Shown here piece after piece: positions 33,785 through 45,442 of a stretch of 64,000 nt of DNA (positions are counted from its first letter, which is position 1; each line of letters opens with the position of its first letter). Location of the stretch: assembly GCA_023374045.1 (NCBI GenBank), contig CM041783.1:90121298-90185297 (forward strand), read 5' to 3'. The notes beneath the pieces were generated by a model. It was not told where the DNA came from, did no database searches, and saw nothing but the letters and a program-made list of their open reading frames with translations. This DNA comes from Limonium bicolor (lineage: Eukaryota; Streptophyta; Magnoliopsida; Caryophyllales; Plumbaginaceae). The position numbers and the translations under genes were made by a program.

Positions 33785-33990
33785 AAGACCTATGAGTCTA
33801 AATGTGTTGTGTTACCCGGGCCTACGAGTCCAAATGTGGTTATGTCACCCAGACCTAAGAGTCTGAGGGATATTATGTTAGTGCAAGTGTGGTGAAGGTA
33901 CCCGGACCATTAAGTCCGAGGTTACCATGTGAGTATGATATTTTATGTGTAATGTGGATATGTTGCCCGGACCATTAAGTCCGAGGTTGG
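33785..33990 (+). repeat. Five tandem GRCC/GGYC mini-hairpins near B's 3' end
   Basis: Units read AGACC..GAGTCT, GGCC..GAGTCC, AGACC..GAGTCT, GGACC..AAGTCC and GGACC..AAGTCC with similar spacers. Paired positions change together between AGAC/GTCT and GGAC/GTCC. D has a related unit near 897-915 on the minus strand. Confidence 0.7.
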
Positions 33991-34069
33991 ATGTAAAGGG
34001 TGGTTGGTAATGGAAGTTTTATGGCTATAAGTAATTCCCGTATTCTAATCCAATGATGCGAGGAAATGT

Positions 34070-34106
34070 GAACTTCGAGGACGAAGTTCTTTTAAGGGGG
34101 GTAGAT
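34070..34106 (+). promoter_or_regulatory. Polypurine tract of B with upstream hairpin
   Basis: Arms GAACTTCG and CGAAGTTC around AGGA (34070-34089), then TTTTAAGGGGGGTAGAT against the 3' LTR. Compared with A, one T-A pair has become C-G on both sides of the stem. Confidence 0.93.
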
Positions 34107-37100
34107 TGAAATACCCCAAACCTTGGTATGTTGTGTAAATGTTAAACTATGGTATTTAAAGGCTAAAAAGTGCCTTAGAAACATAAATGAACCATTTAAA
34201 CCATGGTAAAACACAATAAAACACTAAGACACGGTTTGAGCAAAAAACATGCTCTAAGCTTGGAGTGAACTTGGCTAGGACCCAAAGAGCCTACCAAGAC
34301 TTGATAAGGTTTAATTATGACTTTATAAGGCTAACTAAGTCCTTAGGAAACTTTGGTAGACAATGAAACCAAACAAAACACAAATAAATACCTTAAGGTC
34401 AATATGGGCTAAAATGTGCTCTAAGCTTGGGATAAATGTGTATAAGACCTAATGGTCATACCTATGCCTTATTTATATGTTAATGAACATATTAAATCAA
34501 TTACCAAAGAAAACCAAGCTTGAAAACAAGTTAAAACACAAAAAGTGCTTTAAGGAGTCTTAAAGCACGTTTTTGAAAAATTGTCTTGTAAATGAGTTTC
34601 GAATGGCTAAATGTCCATCATTACTCTTTAATTAACATGTGTACTATATAGTATCACATTTGGGTGGCTATATCAATGGGAAATCAAAAATTTCACTTCT
34701 ATGTGCCTTGTTTTTGTGAATAGTAACCTTAATAAGCTAGTTTGTAACATATAATGTTATAAGTAATTAAATTGGCAAATAAAGTCTAAAATACCCCTTG
34801 CTACTATTTGGGGCCGGTTTCTCATAAGGGAATGAGTCACCCCTTTGTTAAATTGATAAGATAGAAATTGATAAAGTAAAACACTATTTGCTTTACTTAA
34901 ATATCTAAACTAACAAAAGCAAACTCATCTCCTCTTTCACTTCTTTCCTTTCATTTCCCACGGTGGCCTTCTTCTTCCTCCTCTCTCCATCGGTTTCCAA
35001 CAGGACCATATCATTCTTCATCCTTCTTCACTTGTAACTTATGACTACATGCTCCGAATTAAATTCCGAGACTACCGTTCTCTTAGTTAGAGCAAGCTCT
35101 ACAACCTTGTCTTTTCAAATCATCAAAACCACCATTTCGGTGCCAAGGAGAATTTCCATGGAAGGAGCTTGAGCTAATATTTTTATGCCTTGTTGATCAC
35201 CTTTGCTTCAAGGTAAGGAAAAACCAAAGAAAACTCCATTTCCTTCATTTTTGGTGTTGACCGAAAATGCACCTTGTAATGGTGTCTTCTCTTGTCTTGT
35301 TTTAGCTTCATTTAAATCTTCCAAGGGCTAGGAGGAGTCCTCTCTTGATACTCATTCAAGCTCTCTTTCCATTCAAAGGTAAAACAATTACCTTGATGTG
35401 TTAAAACAATATATGTAACTAGGGTTTACAATGAGATGAAGCTTAAAGCTTATATACTCATTACAATGTTGGTATATTGTTTAGTTGTTGACAAGGAATG
35501 AAATGCCTTACCGGTTTATGAAGAAACAAGAAAGAAGTTGTGAGGAAAAGAGGTAAATGTGTTATCTCAATGTGGTTTAATGCCTTAGGAGAAATGAGCT
35601 TTTAATGCTTGCTAAAACTACCTAAAGAGCAAATGGTGAATGACATAGTAAAGTGTTCTCAAGGAGACTAGTAAAAGAACATATGTCTTGGTGTATGTAA
35701 TTGCAGGTCAAAGGCTTATATATTGTGGAAATTCAGTGTTTAAGGTTTATGCAATTTAAGGGCCTAAGAGCCATGTTATTTAAGGGCCTAAGAGCCAAGC
35801 AATTTAAGTTTATGCACTATATTGTGATGTAGTGTAGTTAAAGGCTTAGTTGTGTGTAAAGGGCATTTCTTGTAAAGATGAATGTCTTGAATGGTTAAAG
35901 GATGAAAAACAATATGTTTGTGTGTAAGGAATGTGTATTAAGTGATTAAGTGTTCTTGGTTGTCTAAAGGTGAAAACCTAAGTGTTTGGGTGTGAGAGTT
36001 TACAAGAGAAGCTATGGCAAAATTTAGTTGATAAACAAAGGAGTTTATGTGATGAAATGAGATTTTAAGACCTAGAAGGTACTAGGAACTTGTTAAGTGT
36101 TAAGATGGTGGAAGAAGGTGAATCATGGTGTTCTTAGGTGTTAAAGTGCCATGGGCATTGTCTTGGAGGATTTAGAACTCAAATGGGTGTTTTGAACACA
36201 CCAAGGAATTGTTATGTGAAGTGTTAAGTCTTGTTCAAGATTTGGTAAACAAAGGAAAAGAAATGCCTAGTGAAGGTCTAAGTGAAAACTTGTGGAAATT
36301 AGAAGCAATTGTGCAAAGGGGTGTGTGTGAGAAATAATGCTTTTGGAGTGGTGGTAAAGTTTGTGAGACAACACTTTGGTTAGTTAAGGTAGTAGGCATG
36401 ATATACCACTTAGAAATCTAAGAAAAATGTTATAAGTGCTAGGAATTGTTGTAAGGGATTGAGTAACCAGTTAGTGATTTAGGAAAGTTTAGTGCTTGTT
36501 TTAAGGTGTTTAAACATGTAGGAAACATGTGGAAAGTTTATGGAATGATTAGGTAAGGATTAAGGTTGGTTTAGGGGTTGAAAAATGATGTCTTGACAAG
36601 TTAATAACAAGGTCCGGGACCTAGCCCTTGTATAGGTACCCGGACCACCCCTTAAAAAGAGCCGAGAGTGAAGTTTAGAAGTGGTCCGGGTCCTTAGTCC
36701 AGGACCAAGACCCGGACCAAGGGTAAAATAAGGCCGAGAGTACATTCTACAAGTGGTCCGGGACCTTGGGTCCGGACCAAGTCCCGGACCAGGTCAAAAG
36801 TGTTGCAAAATCTGTTTTAAAGGCTTCTAATCATGGGGAATTGAATGGTAATGGTTTTAGGTGATGTTTAGGCCTTGTTTGGTGGCATATAAAGGCCTTA
36901 AAATGTGTAAACAAGTGTTGGGTTGATGTGAGTTGAGTGTAAAGTTATTATCACAAGAGTAAGTTAAGTGTAACGGGAATGACGGGGTAAACTATGGGCG
37001 CTTTAAACGTTAAGCAAACATGTTACCCCAATATTAATAAAAGTAATGTTTTGTTATCAGTTGTTCGAGAATTGCTCGAGGAACATAAGTGGACGTGGTA

Positions 37101-38766
37101 AAGTGGACTCCGGTGACAGGTATGGTTTTCTTGCAACCTGTGTCCTACCGGATTACACCGGCTTGTATGCCAATATGTTTTACCGAGTGTTTGCCACCTT
37201 GTAAGATTAAAAGATGTAATGAGTTTATAGTAATTCATTTATGTGGCGAATTTGGCCTCTGATACCATTTAACCTCAAATAGGTGTTAAACCTTAGCTAA
37301 CCAAATCTAGGAACACATGAGTGATCGGTATTCGGAGTTAACGGCCCAAACCTTGGGAACGTTCTAACCACGGCTATGTGTGAGTTAGTTGGATATTGTT
37401 GTTGTATGCAAGTGTGTGAACCTCCCTTGTGTGCTTAACTCGGTTATGATACCGTATGGTGTGTGGATGTGGTAGGCTCCATAATGGATCTCTAACTACT
37501 TATTTATAAGTATATATGTACTAATGGGGGGTGAGGAGTCCGGTTGTTCCGGCCACGCGTGTGATGGACGGGAGTCGTTATCATATCCGGTTCGGCTCTC
37601 TTGGTGTATGTATAGGTGGTATTCCAATTTGGTTTCTACCTTCCCTTAGCTTATCCAAAGCTAGTTACTGACTCACGTCGGGCCACAGGGGCATACGTAT
37701 GTTATTTCGGTGTGCTTGGGATCACTATATCCGACACACCTTGGGTATAAGTTAACCGTTCTATATAACCGGACGGTAACGAGGTTGGTAACGAGCTTAA
37801 CATGGGATTGGCAATAATCTCTAGGCTCACTATGTATACTAACTATGGTGGAAGGTTCCTTGTGAGAACCGATTTATGGTGTTATGTATTGGTGTTGTGC
37901 TATGCAAATTCCCTTGCCATGCTACGATAAGTATACATTAGGTGTTTAAAATGATTGTGGTGTTATCATGTGTACGTCGAAACAAGAAAGGTTTTGTTAT
38001 GTTTTGTTATGTGAGGAATGAGATATGTTGTAGGATATGGAGTGTGTGGATCATGGAAATGAATCCCAGTTTGTGACAAGAGGCGTTTAAGGATAACCCG
38101 ATTAATGGGTACATGTCGTTCGTTAAGGAAGTAGCTCCGTTTCAGAGGAGAGCCACTCTAGGGTTTAAGGAATCATTGGATGGTTGGTTAAGTGTGGATG
38201 TGATAGTTATAGATTGAGCCCATTGAGGCGAAATGTTATGTGTTGTATGTTTATGGCTTGTATGCATGATTTAAATATAATCAACTGCATGCTAAGACGA
38301 CAATTAGTTGTGCGTGGCCCGGTAGCATGTGGGTTGCGGGATTACCATACCAGCAAAGGTGCTGAGCCCCTTGGGGGGCCACCCTTTCTCTCCTTTTCTA
38401 TTTCAGGTACAAGGAGCTGGAAGCCGTTCGAGAAGTAGGACGGGGTAGCTGACTGTACATGGGTAGCCATTTAAATTGAGTATGTACTGTAGGCGTAGTA
38501 AGACCGAAATTGTTATCGGCATTAGTTTGTAAATACTCGGTACAGTGGGAGTGTTTGTGTATAATAATTGTTGGAAATGGGATAAGGATTGTATTGTGTA
38601 GTGCTCGGGAATCTAGTCCATCAGACCGATACAATGTACATGTATTAGCCTTGTTAGCCACGTGGGTGGTTAACGGCGTGTAACACCATTGAATTAAGTA
38701 ATGTGATGAGTTGAGGTTTCCGCTGCAGTTTGATGTTAAGTGTACGGTGGTGGTTGGGGTGTTACA
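34107..38766 (+). repeat. B 3' LTR (4.66 kb), intact
   Basis: Full-length sister of 10340-11589 plus 26053-29430, from TGAAATACCCC to GTGTTACA, then the GCAAG duplication. It shows the A target site uninterrupted (35379-35383), the hairpin at 34545-34568 and the GC array at 36612-36795. Confidence 0.97.
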
Positions 38767-38771
38767 GCAAG

Positions 38772-40948
38772 TGGTGAAGGAGTTTAGGAGTTAGATCTTC
38801 AATAAAGATCTTAAGTAGATTTGTAAGTAGTTTCTCCTTATAAATTCGGCACACCTAATGTGGATGAAGAACAAATTTTCCTTCATGAAAATGAAGAAGA
38901 AAAGAGTCTTAGAAGAAGTAGAAATCGGTTATACACAAAATGTGCTTTTAAGGTTTCAAGCTTGAAACTACCTTAAGATAACTTTGAGATGATCCTTGGA
39001 TTAATTTTGGTTTTAGACAACCTCCTTGGAGTACTAATTGTGCCGAATGCTGTTGATGTGCTAGGAAGAGTTTTGCTTCAAGGCTTGACAAGAAATGCTA
39101 GGAAATTCCTTAAAAATGAAGATAGAAGTTAAAACTCCATTAATGACCTTAAGAGCTTCATGAAAGAAGATGAAGCAAGAAGAATAGAGAGCAGGCCTTA
39201 CCAATTCGTGAGTGCAAGTTGTGCAAGGGGAAGAATGAGACTAAGCTCACGTAAGAAAGAATGCAATTGGAATTGATTTTTGTTTTGTTTTAATTTTTAA
39301 AATGTCATTTGACCATTCTTTCTTAGTTTTATCATGAGTTTATTGGCTCAATAAATGCCCATGTTTCTATGCTAGCTTTTCGGTTATAATGCAAGACAAG
39401 GCAAGGTTGGGAACAATTATGCAAGCAATGAAAGTAGAAAAGTAAGCTTTAAAAAAAAAAAAGGCCCCCCCCCCTTAAACCTTTGATTTTTCAATTGTTG
39501 AATGATGTCTTCTCCCTCCTATGTAGACCCACTAAATCAGAGCTTAAATGGAGTTTCTCAACCGGTGATGAAGAGCCAAGGAAGAAGCATGGAATGTCTC
39601 TTGAAGTTTAAGAAATGAAAAAGGTGGAATCTAGATCCACTTTTGCCTTTTTACATTTTGTTTTCTTCCTAGCTCACATGGCCTTATTCCAATGCATAAT
39701 TTCGACAGCTTGATGGTCAGATAAGACTTACATACTTTGACATTAAGTAATATAACACATGGGAAGGTGAGTCACCATGTTTTAAGCCTTTTATAAAATT
39801 TTAATGTAAGTTTTATACTAGTTTTTGAGCATAAAATCGGCCCCTATAGAGCACCTAGTTGGGTAGTGCCTCCAACTGATTTAGAGGGTCATTTTAACCC
39901 TATTTAAGATTCTTAATTCTAGTCATGTCAAAAACTACAAGGCAATTGCGTAAAACGCGTTTTCGTGACACCCGAAGGTGTGTTTTTGTGCTCCAAGGAA
40001 ATTTTGGGAAACTTGTTTTTATGAGTTCCAAGTGTTTGTAAACACTTATTATAGTAAATAATATATAAGATGTTACATTGAGTTATATGGGGTTACATCA
40101 ACCCATGACATAATTTACGGGCCATCGGGACACTCCCGGGCAAAAAGGAGCGCTAAGAAATCCTCCTGTGGTTTTTTTGAATTTTGAGAAACCACTTCGT
40201 GGGTTCTCTTTAATGGTTAATAATGATGTTAGGAACTCTAGGAATTAATTTTATAGGAGTTCGTGCCACCTCGGCACTCCTCCGGGCTTTTCGTGCTTTA
40301 AGGAGCGTGCGTGAGCACTCCCGAGCATTTTGTGTTTTTGACTGAATATAGCCTAGGGAATATGTTTATATATTCATATAATGAGTGTATGACCATTTGG
40401 TTTGAGTTTTAGAAGGTCATACAAGGTCATGCTTAATCGCATGTTTCTAAGGCGTTTTACGAACGTTCTTCTTGTCAAGATGTTCAGTGCGCATCTTTGA
40501 CCTTTGATGAGTTATTATATCTTCATAATATATACAATAGGTGTAACATAAGTTGTTACATTTATAATTGTATTTCAATTTATTGTAGCATTTATAGATG
40601 CTTAGGCATTCGTAAAGTATTTACGTTGCTCGTTTGTATACACGTTGGTATTGTTCTTTTCTTGTTGACGCTCTTTATCGAGCTAGTTATGCAAGAAGTT
40701 TAATCCTTGTTAATAATTGTACATGAACGTTTGTACGATATGTTTTTTAGTAAATTACGCTTTTTATGGTAAAACGACTGTTTTTCGTGTCGTTTGCATG
40801 CGTGAGTTTGCATGCGCACGTGTAATAATATTAATTCACGTAACGTTTGCATGTATAGATTAGCATGCGTAACTAAAATGATCTGTTTCTAGATCAATTC
40901 TCCATTATTTAATAATAAACAAGTATTAATTAGATTCGGGGTATTTCA
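38772..40948 (-). repeat. C 3' LTR, second part
   Basis: Continues C's LTR after B and matches 49033-51249. It ends GGGGTATTTCA at 40948. A run of A then C bases at about 39450-39473 is absent from the sister LTR and is a local expansion or assembly artefact. Confidence 0.95.
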
Positions 40949-40984
40949 ATCTACCCCCCTTAAAAAGGACTTCGCCCCGAAGTC
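40949..40984 (-). promoter_or_regulatory. Polypurine tract of C with upstream hairpin
   Basis: Minus strand: arms GACTTCG and CGAAGTC around GGG (40968-40984), then TTTTTAAGGGGGGTAGAT abutting the LTR. Confidence 0.92.
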
Positions 40985-41231
40985 TCATATCTAAGTTCAA
41001 ATGGTTGTGGGGAATCAAGTTCCGCTAAGCATCCACAACTCAATTCTATTTTAGGGATCAAGTCCCAAGTTCCACTACTTCTCAGTTCGTAGTATATATT
41101 CAATCGTAACATACAGTGTAATGAGCATGAAAGGTCATCACCAAAAACAACTTAGTGCAATGCAACGTAGAGCACGTAATTCATTCATAGCAGTGTAGCA
41201 AGTACAGATCATGCAAACATGGAGTCATTCC

Positions 41232-41340
41232 AATATAGTATGACGTAGTACACATAATTTCGTAGTGCCAAAGTAGCTTCAATATAGTGTAACGTAGTAC
41301 ACATAATCCATTCATGCTAGTGTAACGTAGTACACATCAT
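41232..41340 (-). repeat. Short tandem palindromic repeats in C interior
   Basis: Three units centred on GTGTAACGTAGTACAC (41287-41302 and 41321-41336, plus a diverged one near 41237), each able to pair GTGTA with TACAC. They sit near the 3' end of the element, as B's mini-hairpins do. Confidence 0.7.
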
Positions 41341-41446
41341 CAAGTAAGAGTTCATAGAATCACAAAGGTCATACTTTCACATACAAATCACAGTGCAACA
41401 GTACATGAAAGTGTACTTCCATGCTAAAATGCTAAAACGCGGTAGG

Positions 41447-41485
41447 CTCTCCCCCCCTTAAAAAGAGGGGTACGCCCCCGTACCC
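41447..41485 (-). promoter_or_regulatory. Interior polypurine tract of C with upstream hairpin
   Basis: Minus strand: arms GGGTACG and CGTACCC (41468-41485), then CTTTTTAAGGGGGGG. About 500 bases from the LTR-proximal tract. Confidence 0.75.
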
Positions 41486-44400
41486 TAGACTATCACAACT
41501 TGTCTGGAAATAGTGAGCAATCTTCACTCTTATTTAAAACTTACGATTAGTTTAAAAGATAGCCTCTCGGCTGTAAGATTTTAGGTGGGTATGGCACATA
41601 TTTTGGTTAAGATACGTGAAATACGTTGTGCATTTCCCTTGAGCTAAGTAGATAATTTTAACTGATGGGACCACCCGCTTCCATTGCGCCACTCTGAATA
41701 AGTAATGTTCAATCATTTTGGAATAGTCCTAAATGCGCTTCATAGGTGGTATATTTAAGTTTCTTTATGTTCACATGTAGGTTTGATGAGTTGTGTTCAC
41801 CATTATTTTCGTTTGATTGTCATTGTTGATCTTGACTAGACTTTTGTCCGTTTATGGGGTATTGTCCGTAAAAATTCATGCATTCTCTGACATGTTTTAT
41901 TTTGCATTATTATGGGTGAAGGTGATCTTCCATCTTGTTTGTTTTCAAATTATTCCATGTCTTGTTTAGACTGTCGGATTGATGTGCCGCGGTATGCCAC
42001 CGCTCCTGATTATCTTGTCTCTTAGTAGCTGTTAGTTGCAGCATAGCTTGGTATTCTTGTATATCTTTTTACTGTACGTCGGCTTCCAATAATATTTAAG
42101 GTTTGTCCATCCTGTGATGTTCAGGCACATGTGATGTATCTTTCATTATCCTTTTTGAGCAAATCTACTACGAGGTTCTTCCTCTATGTGGCATATACTG
42201 TAATACAGTTCACCTTCCATTTGATTTTTCGTCGTCGAGTTCTTTTCCTGTGTTCTTCCTGCTAGTTGCCTTCGCATATGGGGTATCTTCTTGATATATA
42301 TTATTACTTACTTGTCCAATTTAGGATTACTCCTTGTCAAGTCCATAAGCTCTCGCACGTTTGGTTGAAGCATTCTTCCTTCCATGGGTCCTTACCCGAT
42401 TGGTTTACTAAATAAATTCATCATTGGTAGTGGTAGCGTCCTGATAGTTGGGTTCATCATCTTTGTCGGTGTTGCTGATGCATTCAGTGGTTCAGTTGTT
42501 GTAAATAGTTGTAGTGTTCTTGTTGGTCTTGACTTTGTCTTCTATTCGTCACCTCTTGTAGTTGTAATCGTCGGCCTTCGGGTCTTGAATAAATACTGGG
42601 GTATATTAAAGTTCTTCTCTTTGACCTTCAGGTCATCATCCCGTGGTTCAGGTATTTGGGTTTACTGTTACCATATTTGGTTTCATTTTCAATGTAATAT
42701 GAGTACGGTCGACCGTGCATCTTGTATATATAGAAGATTTCTGTTATTATTGTTCACAAATTGTCGGTAGTACATACACGATCCTTTATTGTCTGTTCAT
42801 AAGTATACCAATGGGTTCCCGTTAAGGTTTCTAACAAGGTATAATTTTCTCACAATTCCACATGTTCTTGCGGTTTATAAAATAACTCATGTGAGTATTA
42901 GTAAAGTTTCTTATAGGTGGGTTCCCATTTAATATACTGGGTTTGAATTTATAAAGAAAGACTTAAAGTCGATCCTTCCCTTCAGATGGCAATAAGGCCA
43001 TAACTTAGAAGATAGCTTGTAAATTCTCATTATAGGTAGATGTCTCTTGATCTCATATTTAACTTATCACCATGACTTATGGTATAATAACAATTAGTAT
43101 TTCCTTCATAGTTGACTATTTTTCCGACAAACGCGGAGTTGTTTTAGCTGTTAAGTCTCTTCAGGATAGCTTGGTTACTTTAACTTTTAACTTACATTCT
43201 CAACATCTAATATACTTTATTAGACAGATTTTTGTTTAGACTTAAAAACAAATATTTACTTATCACAGAGATATTGGTGACCACTTGTAGGGAGTCTCAG
43301 GAATCATCCAACCCTGCCGGGGTCAGCGTCAGTGTCGAACTATCCCTCCACTCCATTTTGTGTTTGGTTTTTCCCTTGATCTGACCAGGACCAAGTTCGA
43401 CCTCCCACGTCAAATATCAAACAACCACATAATTGCAAATTTCCAAATTTTATCTTATCAAGACTTTGTGATGTGGTGATTACTACATTCTTCCTTGATT
43501 GTTACACAACTGCTCTAGTAACTGTTGTAACTTACACTTGAAACTAGTGTATTCCTTAATCCCCGGAATTAAATTCCTTTGATCAAATCATTAAGCGGGG
43601 AAGCCAGTTTTTCCTCTTGGCATAAAAGATAAATTCTTGTTAAACATCTAGACACATATTGTCTATTAATTATATTCAGCAATCATTTGACTCTTAAACA
43701 CATCATGCAAGCAATAAATTCAGTTATGGACTTGGATACCTTGGAATATACTCCTCTCTTTAAAAGGCTTTATCTAGTATTTAACTTATCAAGGCTTGAT
43801 CATTGCCTAGACTTTGGTTACCATCACTTAGAATAAAGACAGTCATAGTTATTTCTGAATTTGGATTAAGACTCCAAGAAAAGTTTTTATAAGCCATTCT
43901 ACAATTAAGATCCCATAAGGTATTAATCTCTCCGCCTTAAGCTTGGCCTTTTTCTTGTTATATTTAAATTTCATGGATCAGGTGAATTATGTGTTCACCC
44001 TAGGTTAATTATATTTAAATAATAGTACCCTTCCAAACTAGGGGTTCCCAGTTTGAATCCTACGGTTTGGTGACAAGACAGTCAACTTTATGGTTTGTTT
44101 CTATCTCTTAGATTCACGGTTAATCCACAAACTCATTGGCTTTCAAAAATAGATTGCTTAGGTGTATAAAATAGAGAATTTATAATCATGGAGATTAGTA
44201 TATCTCGTTAGGAAAGTTCACGTGTAAAACGTTTGTTGCAAGTCAGGGGTATGTTCTCCCCCCCTTAAAAAAAATAACTCCACTCACCTTTAGTGTATAT
44301 ATGAATTCAAACTCTCAATATAGCTCACTCTGCCTCCTTAGAGAGTTATTGGTTATTATGATCGTATAAAAATTTATACTACATTGGGAGGTAACTTCTT

Positions 44401-45410
44401 TTGTTCTCAGGTGTTCTTACTTACATTCTCAAATTGAGCTGTCATGGAAGACATATGCTCATATAAATCCATAAGGATAGAGTAGGACATGTGCCTCAAA
44501 ATAGGGTAGGTATATTTTATGATACTCATCCATCTGAAATATATCAATACTTCTCAAAAGTTTTAGGTTTATAACCTCCCAATCATATGTATATATATAT
44601 GTAGCACTTGGCACTACTAAGGAAGTATTTTTCCTGACTTCTGAAAATATATTTAAGTTTGTTCTTTCTCACTGTTTATTAGGAGTCCAGCATTGTCACT
44701 GTGATGATACTAGCTGAGACCCTTGGTATTTGAGCATGTATTACATCCCGTGTTTATTTACGTTGGATGTTTAATTATGTATAGTGAGACTCTGTTATGA
44801 TTTTCTTGATATTATCATTGGTTATTTTAGGACTACACTTATCATATTTCAAGGTTTCGCACGATTTCTCGTGAGTTAATAAGGGATTGTATTTTCCCGT
44901 CCCGCACTGGGCGCAAGCTCAGTGCCTGGGTATCCCATAAATTCGTGTTTCTCTTCTCAAGTAGGTCTTCATTCGCCTTTATTTGGTTTACTAGGGCAGC
45001 ACTTGTTGTAGCAAGTGCGCCATGCAGGTTGGATCATCATGCAGTATGTCCATTGAGGTATATTTTCACTCCATCATCACTGTATACTTGGCGGTATAGT
45101 CAGCCTTTCTGGTTGTCATCGGTATAGCGTCACTGTTATTCGTCGTCAGCTCCCGTGTAAATGACAGTTGGCGTCGTACGGTCTTCAACAACCCTTTCGC
45201 CAGTTTAGGTAGTCTTAAGTATTTGTTTTAATTCATGTATTCCTTCTCATGACATCTGCTCGTTATTTAGGCAGGTCATAGTTTGTAGTTACTGTAAGTT
45301 TGAACAGTTATTAACGCCCTTCGGCGGACCAAGAAAAAACTAACTTTCTACTCTTCACTGTTCTATCACACACCCTGTATCCCAAGGATAATTTAGGTTG
45401 TATTCAGATC

Positions 45411-45437
45411 TCAGAGCGCAACTACGCTCTGATACCA
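45411..45437 (-). promoter_or_regulatory. Primer-binding site of C inside a palindrome
   Basis: GCTCTGATACCA at 45426-45437 (plus strand) is the complement of the tRNA-Met site. Arms TCAGAGCG and CGCTCTGA lie at 45411-45432. Confidence 0.94.
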
Positions 45438-45442
45438 CTTTT

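Larger units (their letters stand above)
29431..34106 (+). other. Internal region of B, without recognisable gag-pol
   Basis: 4.7 kb with only short frames, none showing retroelement protein motifs. It holds the PBS (29436-29447), stretches conserved with D, an interior polypurine tract (32680-32696), a run of small hairpins (33785-33990) and the LTR-proximal tract. Likely a LARD-type interior that relies on proteins from elsewhere. Confidence 0.8.
10340..38766 (+). mobile_element. Element B: large non-autonomous gypsy-like element, host of A
   Basis: 5' LTR 10340-11589 plus 26053-29430 (about 4.63 kb without A), interior 29431-34106, 3' LTR 34107-38766 (4.66 kb). PBS and polypurine tract sit at the expected edges and GCAAG duplications flank it. 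A interrupts the 5' LTR; the 3' LTR keeps the empty site GTAAA at 35379-35383. The interior holds no recognisable gag-pol. The LTR copies are very similar beyond about position 27650, with more indels before it. Confidence 0.94.
40949..45442 (-). other. Internal region of C, without recognisable gag-pol
   Basis: 4.5 kb with a PBS at the right, two hairpin-plus-polypurine modules at the left, a further purine run near 44255-44270 (minus) without a clear hairpin, and short repeats at 41232-41340. The longest frame (42384-42770, plus strand, hydrophobic) is antisense to the element and lies in T-rich DNA, so I do not call it a gene. A segment at 43270-43420 matches D (1140-1270) and B (33190-33310, reversed). 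Confidence 0.78.

Noticed and set aside
39450..39473. A-run followed by C-run as a functional tract
   Set aside because: Absent from the sister LTR at about 49740; a local expansion or assembly artefact.
42384..42770. 128-codon hydrophobic plus-strand ORF in C interior
   Set aside because: It lies antisense to the element in T-rich DNA, where hydrophobic codons arise by composition. No recognisable motif, and no counterpart in B or D.
44253..44275. Third polypurine tract in C (minus strand)
   Set aside because: Purine-rich and similar, but lacks the paired hairpin and is far from the 3' LTR; kept only as a note.
45426..45437. GCTCTGATACCA as part of a tRNA gene
   Set aside because: No cloverleaf around it; its position next to an LTR marks it as a primer-binding site.
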